Assembly: GCA_003512125.1 (NCBI GenBank)
Contig: DOSQ01000132.1
Span: 1 to 24,552, forward strand
Direction of reading: 5' to 3'
DNA: 24,552 bases
DNA from: Acidaminococcaceae bacterium
GTDB lineage: Bacteria; Bacillota; Negativicutes; Acidaminococcales; Acidaminococcaceae
Shown: piece by piece, positions 1-6,486 of the stretch
Layout of the letters: each line of letters opens with the position of its first letter
Position numbering within the stretch: the first letter of the stretch is position 1
Translations under genes and position numbers: made by a program
The notes under the pieces: generated by a model
Database searches by the model: none
Seen by the model: the letters and a program-made list of their open reading frames with translations, nothing else
What the model was told of the DNA's origin: nothing

Positions 1-200
1 AAACGATGAATCTCTTCCTTAGCTTCCATTAAGGATTCTTTTTTCTTTGCTTCAATTGCTTCTTCGGCTTCTTTGATCATGCGGCCGGCTTTTTCTTCCG
101 CTGTGGCAAGCTTGCCTTCCGCAACATTTTTGCGTAACACATAACCTGCGCCGCCGCCAACTGCCAAAGCTACAACTGCAGCAAGCACTGTTTCAATAAT
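1..200 (-). CDS. rny: Ribonuclease Y, N-terminal part (cut by window edge)
   Basis: This is the first 66 codons of RNase Y, the membrane-anchored endoribonuclease that starts mRNA decay in Firmicutes. The visible part has an N-terminal hydrophobic anchor (ETVLAAVVALAVGGGAGYVL) and then a charged, Glu/Lys/Ala-rich coiled coil (AEEKAGRMIKEAEEAI, KEEIHR) typical of the family. The KH and HD catalytic domains would lie beyond position 1. The start is unusual. A strong AGGAGG at 210-215 sits 9 nt from an ATT codon at 198-200, and an in-frame TGA at 207-209 excludes any upstream start. The only standard candidate is GTG at 186-188, 21 nt from the ribosome binding site and inside the anchor. ATT is therefore preferred, giving M-I-E-T-V-L. 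It has its own promoter upstream. Family identity is fairly sure; the start codon is inferred. Confidence 0.85.
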   Translation of the reverse strand, partial: MIETVLAAVVALAVGGGAGYVLRKNVAEGKLATAEEKAGRMIKEAEEAIEAKKKESLMEAKEEIHR

Positions 201-209
201 TTTCTCTCA

Positions 210-215
210 CCTCCT
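210..215 (-). promoter_or_regulatory. Ribosome binding site that decides the rny start
   Basis: The minus strand reads AGGAGGTGAG over 206-215, a near-perfect Shine-Dalgarno sequence. It lies 9 nt from ATT (198-200), 12 nt from the next ATT (195-197) and 21 nt from GTG (186-188), so normal spacing favours the first ATT. Confidence 0.8.
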
Positions 216-235
216 TCGTTTCTGACATAAAAAAT

Positions 236-260
236 AGGCTACCGATACGGTGGTTCGCCT
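236..260 (-). other. Hairpin followed by a U-run in the rny leader
   Basis: On the minus strand AGGC (257-260) can pair with GCCT (236-239), and ACCG (248-251) with CGGT (241-244), around a three-base loop, with a small internal bulge. It is followed by ATTTTTT at 229-235. The shape resembles a weak intrinsic terminator or attenuator between the rny promoter and its ribosome binding site. It could also be an RNA stability element; only its shape is seen. Confidence 0.35.
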
Positions 261-327
261 CGTGAAATACGATTTTTTTAATTATAGGAAATACTGATTA
301 ATTTTGCTTACACGATTGGCAACTATA

Positions 328-356
328 ATTGTAATGAAAAATCCTCAAAAAGTCAA
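328..356 (-). promoter_or_regulatory. Sigma-A type promoter for rny
   Basis: Minus strand -35 TTGACT (351-356), a 17-bp spacer and -10 TACAAT (328-333). It lies about 130 bp upstream of rny. The -35 lies in the T-rich tail just past the recX terminator stem. A lone TATAAT at 281-286 has no recognisable -35 and was not counted. Confidence 0.75.
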
Positions 357-387
357 GGCGGCGCCGACGAAATGAACCAGCGCCGCC
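351..387 (-). terminator. Intrinsic terminator after recA-recX
   Basis: GGCGGCGC (380-387 on the minus strand) pairs perfectly with GCGCCGCC (357-364) across a 15-nt loop and is followed by TTGACTTTTT. It lies about 80 nt past the recX stop and should end the recA-recX transcript. The spacer 388-470 holds only a weak 5-bp hairpin (AAGCA/TGCTT) and no gene I can support. Confidence 0.75.
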
Positions 388-470
388 CATAAATTATTGT
401 TGCTTTAAAAGCATTGCAGTGCTTGCAAAAAAGACACCGTGCATTTGGGAGGAGGATGCTTTTTGCTTCT

Positions 471-977
471 TCAACGGTTTTGCATGGTTTCTTTGGCAAA
501 TGCCAGCCCGATACGGATCATAGAAGGCCCGAATCCCCTGGCCGAAAAGTACCGCACCAGTGCCGCTGTGCCCTTTTCCGTTGAACAGTCATATTTATTA
601 TCCCGGCGTTTCGCAATTTGTTTATACGCCGCTTCAACGCGCTGCGCCTCTTCTTCTTCACTCAGCATGGATAAAATGACCGGAATGTATGCTTCCCCTA
701 CCTGCTTTTTCAGAAGTTCAGCCTGCAAATGCAGCCTGCCATAAACCTTTTTGGCACGCCAGGATGCAAAGACACATCTCGCATACCGTTCTTCGTCTAC
801 TAAACCATGCTCTTTCAGCCGGGCAACAACTTCACGGATCAGCCCGGCAGAAGGACAACGTCGTTGCAGTTTCTGTACCAGTTCCTTTTCACCGTGTTCC
901 CGACGGTCCAGCAAACGCAATGCGTATTCGTAAACTTCGTCACTGGTTGTCAGGGATCTGCTGGCGTTCCGGAACAT
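471..977 (-). CDS. recX: Regulatory protein RecX
   Basis: RecX binds RecA filaments and limits their extension and activity in recombination and SOS induction. The 168-residue product has the small, highly charged helical make-up of the family, with the typical start (YEYALRLLDRREHGEKELVQKL), the middle GLVDEERYARCVFASWR motif and a C-terminal YFSARGFGPSMIRIGL stretch. The ATG at 977 is supported by GAAGGAG 9 nt upstream, located inside recA. The gene therefore overlaps the 3' end of recA by 38 nt in another frame, implying cotranscription and probably translational coupling. Length is normal for the family. Confidence 0.93.
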   Translation of the reverse strand: MFRNASRSLTTSDEVYEYALRLLDRREHGEKELVQKLQRRCPSAGLIREVVARLKEHGLVDEERYARCVFASWRAKKVYGRLHLQAELLKKQVGEAYIPVILSMLSEEEEAQRVEAAYKQIAKRRDNKYDCSTEKGTAALVRYFSARGFGPSMIRIGLAFAKETMQNR

Positions 978-2013
978 CTGCCGCTACTCCTTCTGCATCC
1001 TTCGGAGCCATCAGTTTATTCACTGTGAGCTCGCGGATCCTCGCTTCCACTTCCGCTGCCACTTCCGGGTTATCCCGTAAAAACTCCTTGGCTTTTTCAC
1101 GACCCTGCCCAATCCGGACGTCGCCGTATGAGAACCAGGCGCCGCTCTTCTGCAGGATGTCCAGATCCACGCCCAGATCCACCAGGCATCCCGTCCGGGA
1201 AATCCCCTGTCCGTACATGATATCGAACTCTGCCTGTTTAAAGGGCGGGGCCACTTTGTTCTTGACCACCTTGACACGGGTGCGGGAACCGACTACATCA
1301 TTTCCGTTTTTAATGACTTCCACCTTGCGCACTTCCATGCGGATGGTGGAATAGAATTTCAGCGCCCGGCCGCCGGTGGTAGTTTCCGGATTGCCAAACA
1401 TGATGCCCACCTTTTCGCGGATCTGGTTGATGAAGATCGTGGCGCATTTGGACTTGGAAATAATGCCGGTCAGCTTTCGCAGCGCCTGGCTCATGAGACG
1501 GGCCTGCAGCCCCACATGACTGTCCCCCATCTCCCCCTCAATTTCAGCGCGTGGCACCAGCGCTGCCACAGAGTCAATAACGATAATGTCAATCGCACCG
1601 CTGCGCACCAGCGCATCGCAGATTTCCAGCGCCTGCTCCCCGTTATCCGGCTGGGAGATCAGCAGGTTGTCAACGTCCACACCCAGACGGCGGGCGTATT
1701 CGGGATCCAACGCATGCTCTGCGTCAATAAATGCCGCATAACCGCCCATCTTCTGGGCTTCCGCGATCATGTGCAACGCTACGGTCGTTTTGCCGGAAGA
1801 TTCCGGACCGTAAATTTCAACCACACGTCCCCGGGGAATGCCACCAACCCCCAGCGCAATGTCCAGAGACAGGGCCCCGGTCGGAATGGTTTCCACATTC
1901 ATCTTGGCGCTGGCTTCGCCCAGACGCATGATGGAACCTTTTCCGAAATCCTTTTCAATCTGCCGCATGGCGCTGTCCAGCGCCCGTAATTTATCATTTG
2001 AAATACCTGCCAT
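940..2013 (-). CDS. recA: Recombinase RecA
   Basis: RecA forms ATP-dependent filaments on single-stranded DNA, drives strand exchange and stimulates LexA self-cleavage. The product is 357 residues, a normal length. It begins MAGISNDKLRALDSAMRQIE and contains the Walker A motif GPESSGKT, the Walker B/LIIVIDSVAAL-like segment (IIVIDSVAALVPRAEIEG), the L2 region (INQIREKVGIMFGNPETTTGGRALKF) with its key GNPETTTGG, and an acidic-to-polar tail. The ATG at 2013 is chosen because AGGAGG lies 6 nt upstream and the N-terminus matches the family. An ATG further upstream would put the promoter inside the coding region. Expression is probably SOS-controlled through the LexA box in its promoter. It is followed by overlapping recX. 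Confidence 0.98.
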   Translation of the reverse strand: MAGISNDKLRALDSAMRQIEKDFGKGSIMRLGEASAKMNVETIPTGALSLDIALGVGGIPRGRVVEIYGPESSGKTTVALHMIAEAQKMGGYAAFIDAEHALDPEYARRLGVDVDNLLISQPDNGEQALEICDALVRSGAIDIIVIDSVAALVPRAEIEGEMGDSHVGLQARLMSQALRKLTGIISKSKCATIFINQIREKVGIMFGNPETTTGGRALKFYSTIRMEVRKVEVIKNGNDVVGSRTRVKVVKNKVAPPFKQAEFDIMYGQGISRTGCLVDLGVDLDILQKSGAWFSYGDVRIGQGREKAKEFLRDNPEVAAEVEARIRELTVNKLMAPKDAEGVAADVPERQQIPDNQ

Positions 2014-2052
2014 AATGAACCTCCTGTATTCACCGAGAACTTTCCTGTATGT

Positions 2053-2081
2053 ATTATACAAACAGAAGTTCGTTTTGTCAA
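2053..2081 (-). promoter_or_regulatory. Consensus recA promoter
   Basis: Minus strand -35 TTGACA (2076-2081), a 17-bp spacer and -10 TATAAT (2053-2058), both exact consensus hexamers. It lies about 40 bp upstream of the recA ATG. The spacer contains the LexA box, so repression would be by direct blocking of RNA polymerase. Confidence 0.9.
2059..2072 (-). promoter_or_regulatory. LexA (SOS) operator of recA
   Basis: The minus strand reads CGAACTTCTGTTTG, a close match to the Bacillus-type LexA box CGAAC-N4-GTTCG (one mismatch in the second half). It sits entirely between the -35 and -10 hexamers of recA. This indicates Firmicutes-type SOS control. Confidence 0.85.
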
Positions 2082-2116
2082 CTGTTTCTGATTGAAATTC
2101 ACCTACCGAAACAGTT
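2080..2116. repeat. 9-bp inverted repeat touching the recA -35 box
   Basis: AACTGTTTC (2080-2088) and GAAACAGTT (2108-2116) are perfect inverted copies separated by 19 nt, in the spacer between the aroG stop and the recA promoter. One arm overlaps the last two bases of the -35. No U-run follows on either strand, so it is not a standard terminator. It could be an operator or a weak terminator for the upstream operon. Confidence 0.6.
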
Positions 2117-2162
2117 CCACAACGGCAGGCATTTTTTACGCCAGACAACTCGGTTTACACAC

Positions 2163-3197
2163 TTACACCATCTCCGCCAGTTCCTGTATCAGGCGTTCGC
2201 TCTTTGCCCAGCCCAGACAGGGATCGGTAATAGAACGGCCGTACACGCCGCCGCCGATTTTCTGGTTGCCGTCTTCCAGGTAGCTTTCAATCATAATACC
2301 TTTGACCAGCTGCCGGATATCAGGGGAAACCTGACGACTGTGCATCACGTCTTTGGAAATGCGGATCTGTTCCAGATATTTTTTCCCGGAATTGGAGTGG
2401 TTGGCGTCCACAATGACGGCAGGATTGACGACCTCCCGTTCATGATAGGCATCCAGCAGTCCCTGCAGGTCTTCATAATGGTAGTTGGGCATGTTGTTGC
2501 CGAATTTGTCAACATAACCACGCAAAATAGCGTGAGCCAGAGGATTGCCTTTGGTGCGCACTTCCCAGCCATGGAACAGGAAACTCTGTTCATGCTGGGC
2601 CGCTTCAATCGAGTTCATCATAACGCCGATGTCGCCGCCGGTTGGGTTCTTCATACCTACGGGAATACCCACGCCGCTGGCAATCATCCGGTGCAGCTGG
2701 TCTTCCACGGAACGGGCGCCGATGGCTGCATAGGATAAAATGTCGGAAAGATAACGGTGGTTTTCCGGATACAGGATCTCCTCCGCACTGGTGAGGCCGG
2801 TCTCCTGTACGACGCGTACATGCATCTTGCGGATGGCGGTAATACCGGCCAGCATGTCTTCTTTCCCTTCCGGGTTGGCCTGATGCAGCATGCCTTTATA
2901 GCCGACACCGATAGTCCGGGGCTTATTGGTGTAGACCCGGGGGATCAGCATCAGCTTGTCTTTTACTTTTTCCTGGACGCCGGCCAGACGGTGAACGTAG
3001 TCCAGCACCGCATCCTCGTTGTCGGCCGAACAGGGACCGATCACCAGAATGAAACGGTCATCCGTGCCGGAAAAAATATTTCTGATTTCTTTATCTCTTG
3101 CGGTTTTAACAGCTAACGCTTCCGCGCCAAGGGGATAATCCTGCATCAGCTCCTGAGGAGACGGCAGCTTCCGTATGAATTCCATCTGCATTTCCAT
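2163..3197 (-). CDS. aroF: 3-deoxy-7-phosphoheptulonate synthase (AroG/AroF type)
   Basis: This is a class I-alpha DAHP synthase, which joins phosphoenolpyruvate and erythrose 4-phosphate in the first step of the shikimate pathway. The 344-residue product carries VIGPCSADNEDAVLDY, RVYTNKPRT followed by GYKG, IGARSVEDQLHR, the phosphate-binding KNPTGGDIGV, the metal-binding DANHSNSGKKY and the terminal YGRSITDPCLGW, as in E. coli AroG. The N-terminal segment before the barrel is present but about seven residues shorter than in AroG. Whether it keeps an aromatic amino acid feedback site cannot be read. The ATG at 3197 follows GAGGCG at 7 nt spacing. It is the last gene of the cluster led by the FMN riboswitch, 34 nt after the ACT gene. 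Symbol aroF is used generically; aroG is equally apt. Confidence 0.93.
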   Translation of the reverse strand: MEMQMEFIRKLPSPQELMQDYPLGAEALAVKTARDKEIRNIFSGTDDRFILVIGPCSADNEDAVLDYVHRLAGVQEKVKDKLMLIPRVYTNKPRTIGVGYKGMLHQANPEGKEDMLAGITAIRKMHVRVVQETGLTSAEEILYPENHRYLSDILSYAAIGARSVEDQLHRMIASGVGIPVGMKNPTGGDIGVMMNSIEAAQHEQSFLFHGWEVRTKGNPLAHAILRGYVDKFGNNMPNYHYEDLQGLLDAYHEREVVNPAVIVDANHSNSGKKYLEQIRISKDVMHSRQVSPDIRQLVKGIMIESYLEDGNQKIGGGVYGRSITDPCLGWAKSERLIQELAEMV

Positions 3198-3231
3198 TTG
3201 TATCGCCTCATTCTATTACAAACAGTCCCTG

Positions 3232-3645
3232 TCAGAAACGGTCCAGCAACCGGTAGCCCTTGCCCCGCAGGAAGGTTTCCGTTTCCGGTTCGTCGGTACA
3301 GAACACCGCAATGGGCGTACTGTCGCTGCGGTCAAAGGAAATGTACAGATAGCGTATCATCACATTGGCGTTCTGCAGGTCAGAAAGGATCCGGTTCAGC
3401 GTGCCCGGCTTATCCGAAGCCATGTCAATGGCAAGGACTTTGTCCAGGCGGCACTGGTAGCCGGCTTTTTCCAACGCAGACTTTGCTTCTTCCGACTTGT
3501 CAACGATCAGCCGGACAATGCCGAACTCCGCGCTGTCTGTGGCCAGCATCGTATAAATATTTACATCCGACTGCGCCAGCACGCCCGTTATTTTACTTAA
3601 CGCGCCTTTCGTGTTGGCCGCAAACAATGAAATCTGATTCAGCAT
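3232..3645 (-). CDS. Tandem ACT-domain protein
   Basis: The product is 137 residues with no enzyme domain, only two predicted ACT folds: about residues 1-66 (MLNQISLFAANTKGALSKIT) and 70-137 (AIDMASDKPGTLNRILSDLQ). Each shows the family pattern of a beta strand, a Gly-containing loop and a helix that usually bind an amino acid at a dimer interface. Such stand-alone proteins act as amino acid sensors or regulatory subunits, but most are unassigned. The start ATG at 3645 follows a GAGGGGG ribosome binding site; a longer upstream reading would overlap hslO with an unrelated Lys/Arg-rich stretch. It sits 16 nt after hslO and 34 nt before the DAHP synthase gene, so a role in sensing an aromatic amino acid is inferred, not shown. 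Confidence 0.85.
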   Translation of the reverse strand: MLNQISLFAANTKGALSKITGVLAQSDVNIYTMLATDSAEFGIVRLIVDKSEEAKSALEKAGYQCRLDKVLAIDMASDKPGTLNRILSDLQNANVMIRYLYISFDRSDSTPIAVFCTDEPETETFLRGKGYRLLDRF

Positions 3646-3661
3646 GGTAATCCCCCTCTTT

Positions 3662-4609
3662 CTATTTTTTTGCCTTTTGCGCAAGCTGTTTAATCTCTTC
3701 CCGGGAGAACTCGTACCTTGCATTGCAGTACGGACAGGTAATTTCTGTTTTCTCATCCTCTGCCAGCTGGTTCAGTTCCTTTTTCGGCAGCGTCTGTAGG
3801 ACGCCTTCCACCCGCTCCCGGCTGCAGCGGCAGCCGAAATGCAGCGGATAACTGTCCAGTATTTCCACTTTCATATCTTTTCCCAGCATTTGGATGATCC
3901 GCTCCGGTGTGAAGCCCATGTCGATGAGACTGGAAACATAGGGTGTGTTCCGCACGTTTTTGTCCAGCTGCTCCAGCGTTTCCTCACTGCAGTTGGGCAG
4001 CGCCTGGATAAACCAGCCGCCCGCTGCCTGCACATCGCCCTTCTCATCCACTAATACACCCAGGCCTACGGAAGACGGCGTCTGCTCCGATGTATACAGA
4101 TATCTTGTCAGGTCATCTGCAATTTCACCGTCAACAAGCTCTGCAGTACCGGTAAACGGTTTCGCGCCGGCTGTGTACCGGGTCACGGAAATGGTACCGT
4201 TGCCAACTGCGCCGCCTACATCCAGATGACCGTTTTTCGGCGGCAGATACACATCCGGATTGCCGACATAACCCCGGGCAATGCCCCCCTGGGCTTCTCC
4301 CGTAATTCCCTGGATTGGTCCGTCACCGGTTACTTTTATCCCGACACCTTCCTCGTTTTTCATAGTGGCAGCCAGCAGCAAAGCGCCGGTCACCGTGCGT
4401 CCCAGCGCCGCCGTGGCCAGATGGGACAGATTGTGACGCAAAGACAGTTTACGCACAAGCCGTGTCGTCCGGGCCACATAAATGCGTGCGTCACCTACAG
4501 TAGCCCTGGTCAGGATATCGGCTTCACCGATAAATTTTGCTTTCGCAGTGTTATCTTTTTTACTGTTTTCTTCTGTCTTGTTCAACGTATTATTCTTACT
4601 CTCTTCCAT
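3662..4609 (-). CDS. hslO: Hsp33 redox-regulated chaperone
   Basis: Hsp33 is a cytosolic holdase chaperone switched on by oxidative unfolding. The core (about residues 30-240) has the family motifs HLATAALGRTVTGALLLA, GDGPIQGITGEAQGGIARGYVGNP and YTSEQTPSSVGLGVLV. The C-terminal redox switch has the four zinc-binding cysteines as C260-x-C262 and C292-xx-C295 (FGCRCSRE, CPYCNARYE). The 315-residue length is slightly long because of an N-terminal extension of about 25 residues that is Lys/Glu/Asn-rich and likely disordered. ATG 4609 has AAGGA 7 nt upstream; a shorter start cannot be excluded. It lies 15 nt after ribH, so probably belongs to the riboflavin transcript. Confidence 0.95.
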   Translation of the reverse strand: MEESKNNTLNKTEENSKKDNTAKAKFIGEADILTRATVGDARIYVARTTRLVRKLSLRHNLSHLATAALGRTVTGALLLAATMKNEEGVGIKVTGDGPIQGITGEAQGGIARGYVGNPDVYLPPKNGHLDVGGAVGNGTISVTRYTAGAKPFTGTAELVDGEIADDLTRYLYTSEQTPSSVGLGVLVDEKGDVQAAGGWFIQALPNCSEETLEQLDKNVRNTPYVSSLIDMGFTPERIIQMLGKDMKVEILDSYPLHFGCRCSRERVEGVLQTLPKKELNQLAEDEKTEITCPYCNARYEFSREEIKQLAQKAKK

Positions 4610-4624
4610 AATGATCCTTTTCCG

Positions 4625-5086
4625 TTACAGTTTCTTAAACAGGTTTGCCATTTCGATAGCGCTCATGGCTGCGTCAAAGCCTTTATTTCCTGCTTTGGTT
4701 CCGGCACGCTCCACGGCCTGCTGGATATTTTCCGTAGTCAGTATGCCGAACGCCACCGGCACGCCGGTCTTCATGGATGCCTGGGCAACCCCCTTGGCCG
4801 CTTCCGCGCAGACGTAATCAAAATGCGGAGTGGAACCGCGGATCACAGCCCCCAGCGCAATCACTGCATCAAACTTACCGCTTTCCGCCAGCTTCTGCGC
4901 AGCCAGGGGAATCTCGTACGCACCGGGCACCCAGACCAGAACCACCTCATCGGCGTTGCCGCCCGTACGGCGGATGGCGTCTTCCGCGCCGCCCAGCAGT
5001 TTGCCGGTAATAAATTCGTTAAACCGGGATACTACGATAGCCAGCTTTAATCCTTTTGCCGATAACATACCCTCAATTGTTTTCAT
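4625..5086 (-). CDS. ribH: 6,7-dimethyl-8-ribityllumazine synthase
   Basis: RibH condenses 5-amino-6-ribitylaminouracil with 3,4-dihydroxy-2-butanone 4-phosphate, the step before riboflavin synthase. It usually forms icosahedral or pentameric shells. The 153-residue protein has VSRFNEFITGKLLGGA, the VPGAYEIPLAAQKLA substrate loop, ALGAVIRGSTPHFDYVC with the catalytic His, and FGILTTENIQQAVERAG. The ATG at 5086 is chosen because AGGAGG is 7 nt away; the in-frame TTG at 5092 almost touches the ribosome binding site. The 101-nt spacer after ribBA contains a 5-bp hairpin (5154-5169) and an A-rich stretch, but no clear promoter or terminator. Confidence 0.97.
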   Translation of the reverse strand: MKTIEGMLSAKGLKLAIVVSRFNEFITGKLLGGAEDAIRRTGGNADEVVLVWVPGAYEIPLAAQKLAESGKFDAVIALGAVIRGSTPHFDYVCAEAAKGVAQASMKTGVPVAFGILTTENIQQAVERAGTKAGNKGFDAAMSAIEMANLFKKL

Positions 5087-5187
5087 ATTCAATCCTCCTT
5101 GTATGATTCATTTTCAGTTTTTTTTAACAGTAATGTATAATACGCTCAATTACGCCGTCAGGGAACGGCATTATTTTGTACACAAAC

Positions 5188-6429
5188 TCATTCTTTATGA
5201 TTGCCGCAATGACATCCCAGATGCAGTTCCGACAGCTCATGCCCCATCTTAGTTTCCTTGGTTTCCAGATAAAACTCATTGTACTGATTGGGTGCAATTT
5301 CAATGGGAACCCTGCCGGTGACCGTGATACCGTAACCGGAAAGGCCGGCACGTTTTGCCGGATTATTGGTGATAAGCCGCACGCTGGTGAGTCCCAGGTC
5401 CGACAAAATCTGGGCGCCCATGCCGTAATCACGAAGATCCGGGGCAAACCCCAGCCGCACGTTGGCCTCTACCGTATCCAGTCCCTGATCCTGCAACGCA
5501 TACGCGCGTACCTTGTTTGCCAGTCCGATGCCCCGGCCTTCCTGCCGCATGTAGACGACCACACCGCAGCCTTCTTTTTCAATCATGCGCAGAGCGGAAG
5601 CCAGCTGGTCGCCACAGTCGCAGCGCAGGCTGCCGAAAGCATCACCGGTCAGGCATTCCGAATGGACGCGAACCATTACATCTTTCTTTCCAGCAACCTC
5701 TCCCTTGACCAGCGCGATGTGACACAGGTCATCCAGATCGTTTTCATAGGCAATGATCTTAAAAGTACCAAACTTGGAAGGAAGCTTTGCCTCCGCAACC
5801 CGGTGCACCATCTTTTCATGCTGCTTGCGGTACGCTACCAGCGATGCCACCGTGATGAAAACCAGATTGTGTTTTTTTGCGAACTCGATCAGTTGCGGCG
5901 TACGCATCATGTAACCGTCTTCATCCATAATTTCACAACAGATACCGACAGGTGTCAGGCCCGCCAGTCTGCATAGGTCTGTCGTGGTTTCCGTGTGGCC
6001 TGTACGTACCAGAACGCCGCCCTTACGGCTTCGCAACGGGAAAACATGGCCGGGCCTGCGGAAATCCATAGCCTGGGCTCCCGGTTCCGTTACTTTTTTC
6101 ATCGTATAGGCCCGCTCATAAGCCGATATGCCTGTAGTGGTATCTACATGGTCAACGGAAACGGAAAAGGCGGTTTCATGGTTATCCGTATTATGGGAAA
6201 CCATGGCGCCGAACTGGAGCTTGTCCATAATTTCCCCGTCAGCCGGCATACAGATCAGTCCCCGTGCTTCTTTAGCCATAAAATTAATGGCTTCCCCGGT
6301 ACAGAATTCTGCCGCCATGATCAGGTCGCCTTCGTTTTCCCGGTCCTCGTCATCGGTAACCAGCACCATCTTCCCTGCCTTGATGGCAGCGATGGCCTCT
6401 TCTATCGTATTAAATGTAAAGTCCTTCAT
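5188..6429 (-). CDS. ribBA: Bifunctional DHBP synthase / GTP cyclohydrolase II
   Basis: RibBA supplies both precursors of riboflavin: DHBP from ribulose 5-phosphate and the pyrimidine from GTP. Residues about 1-200 are the RibB domain, with the metal-binding DDEDRENEGD, GLICMPAD, TGISAYERA and GHTETTTDLCRLAGL. Residues about 205-395 are the RibA domain, with zinc cysteines C259, C270 and C272 (ECLTGDAFGSLRCDCGDQL), YMRQEGRGIGL and LITNNPAKRAGL. The end is odd: after the usual finish, residues 396-413 add a His/Cys-rich tail with H397, H403, C406, H407, C408 and H411. ATG 6429 follows GGGAG at about 6 nt. The gene lies 57 nt after ribE in the operon. Confidence 0.97.
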   Translation of the reverse strand: MKDFTFNTIEEAIAAIKAGKMVLVTDDEDRENEGDLIMAAEFCTGEAINFMAKEARGLICMPADGEIMDKLQFGAMVSHNTDNHETAFSVSVDHVDTTTGISAYERAYTMKKVTEPGAQAMDFRRPGHVFPLRSRKGGVLVRTGHTETTTDLCRLAGLTPVGICCEIMDEDGYMMRTPQLIEFAKKHNLVFITVASLVAYRKQHEKMVHRVAEAKLPSKFGTFKIIAYENDLDDLCHIALVKGEVAGKKDVMVRVHSECLTGDAFGSLRCDCGDQLASALRMIEKEGCGVVVYMRQEGRGIGLANKVRAYALQDQGLDTVEANVRLGFAPDLRDYGMGAQILSDLGLTSVRLITNNPAKRAGLSGYGITVTGRVPIEIAPNQYNEFYLETKETKMGHELSELHLGCHCGNHKE

Positions 6430-6486
6430 ACCCTTCTCCCATTCTGTCTCTTTATCGGAAAACTAAATCCGTCATACACTCACCTT

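Noticed and set aside
281..286. A second rny promoter at TATAAT
   Set aside because: No -35 at 16-18 bp and no TGn extension; the upstream promoter at 328-356 is much better.
404..454. A 16-codon minus-strand frame after recX as a small peptide gene
   Set aside because: No ribosome binding site precedes it; the nearby CCTCCT is the complement of one.
1516..1989. Plus-strand open frames opposite recA, ribBA, rlmN, priA and others
   Set aside because: They lie antisense to clearly conserved genes, lack family motifs and mostly lack ribosome binding sites.
2014..2148. Longer RecA with 45 extra N-terminal residues
   Set aside because: The extension runs through the consensus promoter and LexA box, and the normal start at 2013 has an ideal ribosome binding site.
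5108..5126. T-run on the plus strand between ribBA and ribH as a terminator
   Set aside because: It would serve plus-strand transcription and no plus-strand gene is present; on the minus strand it is an A-run with no GC stem before it.
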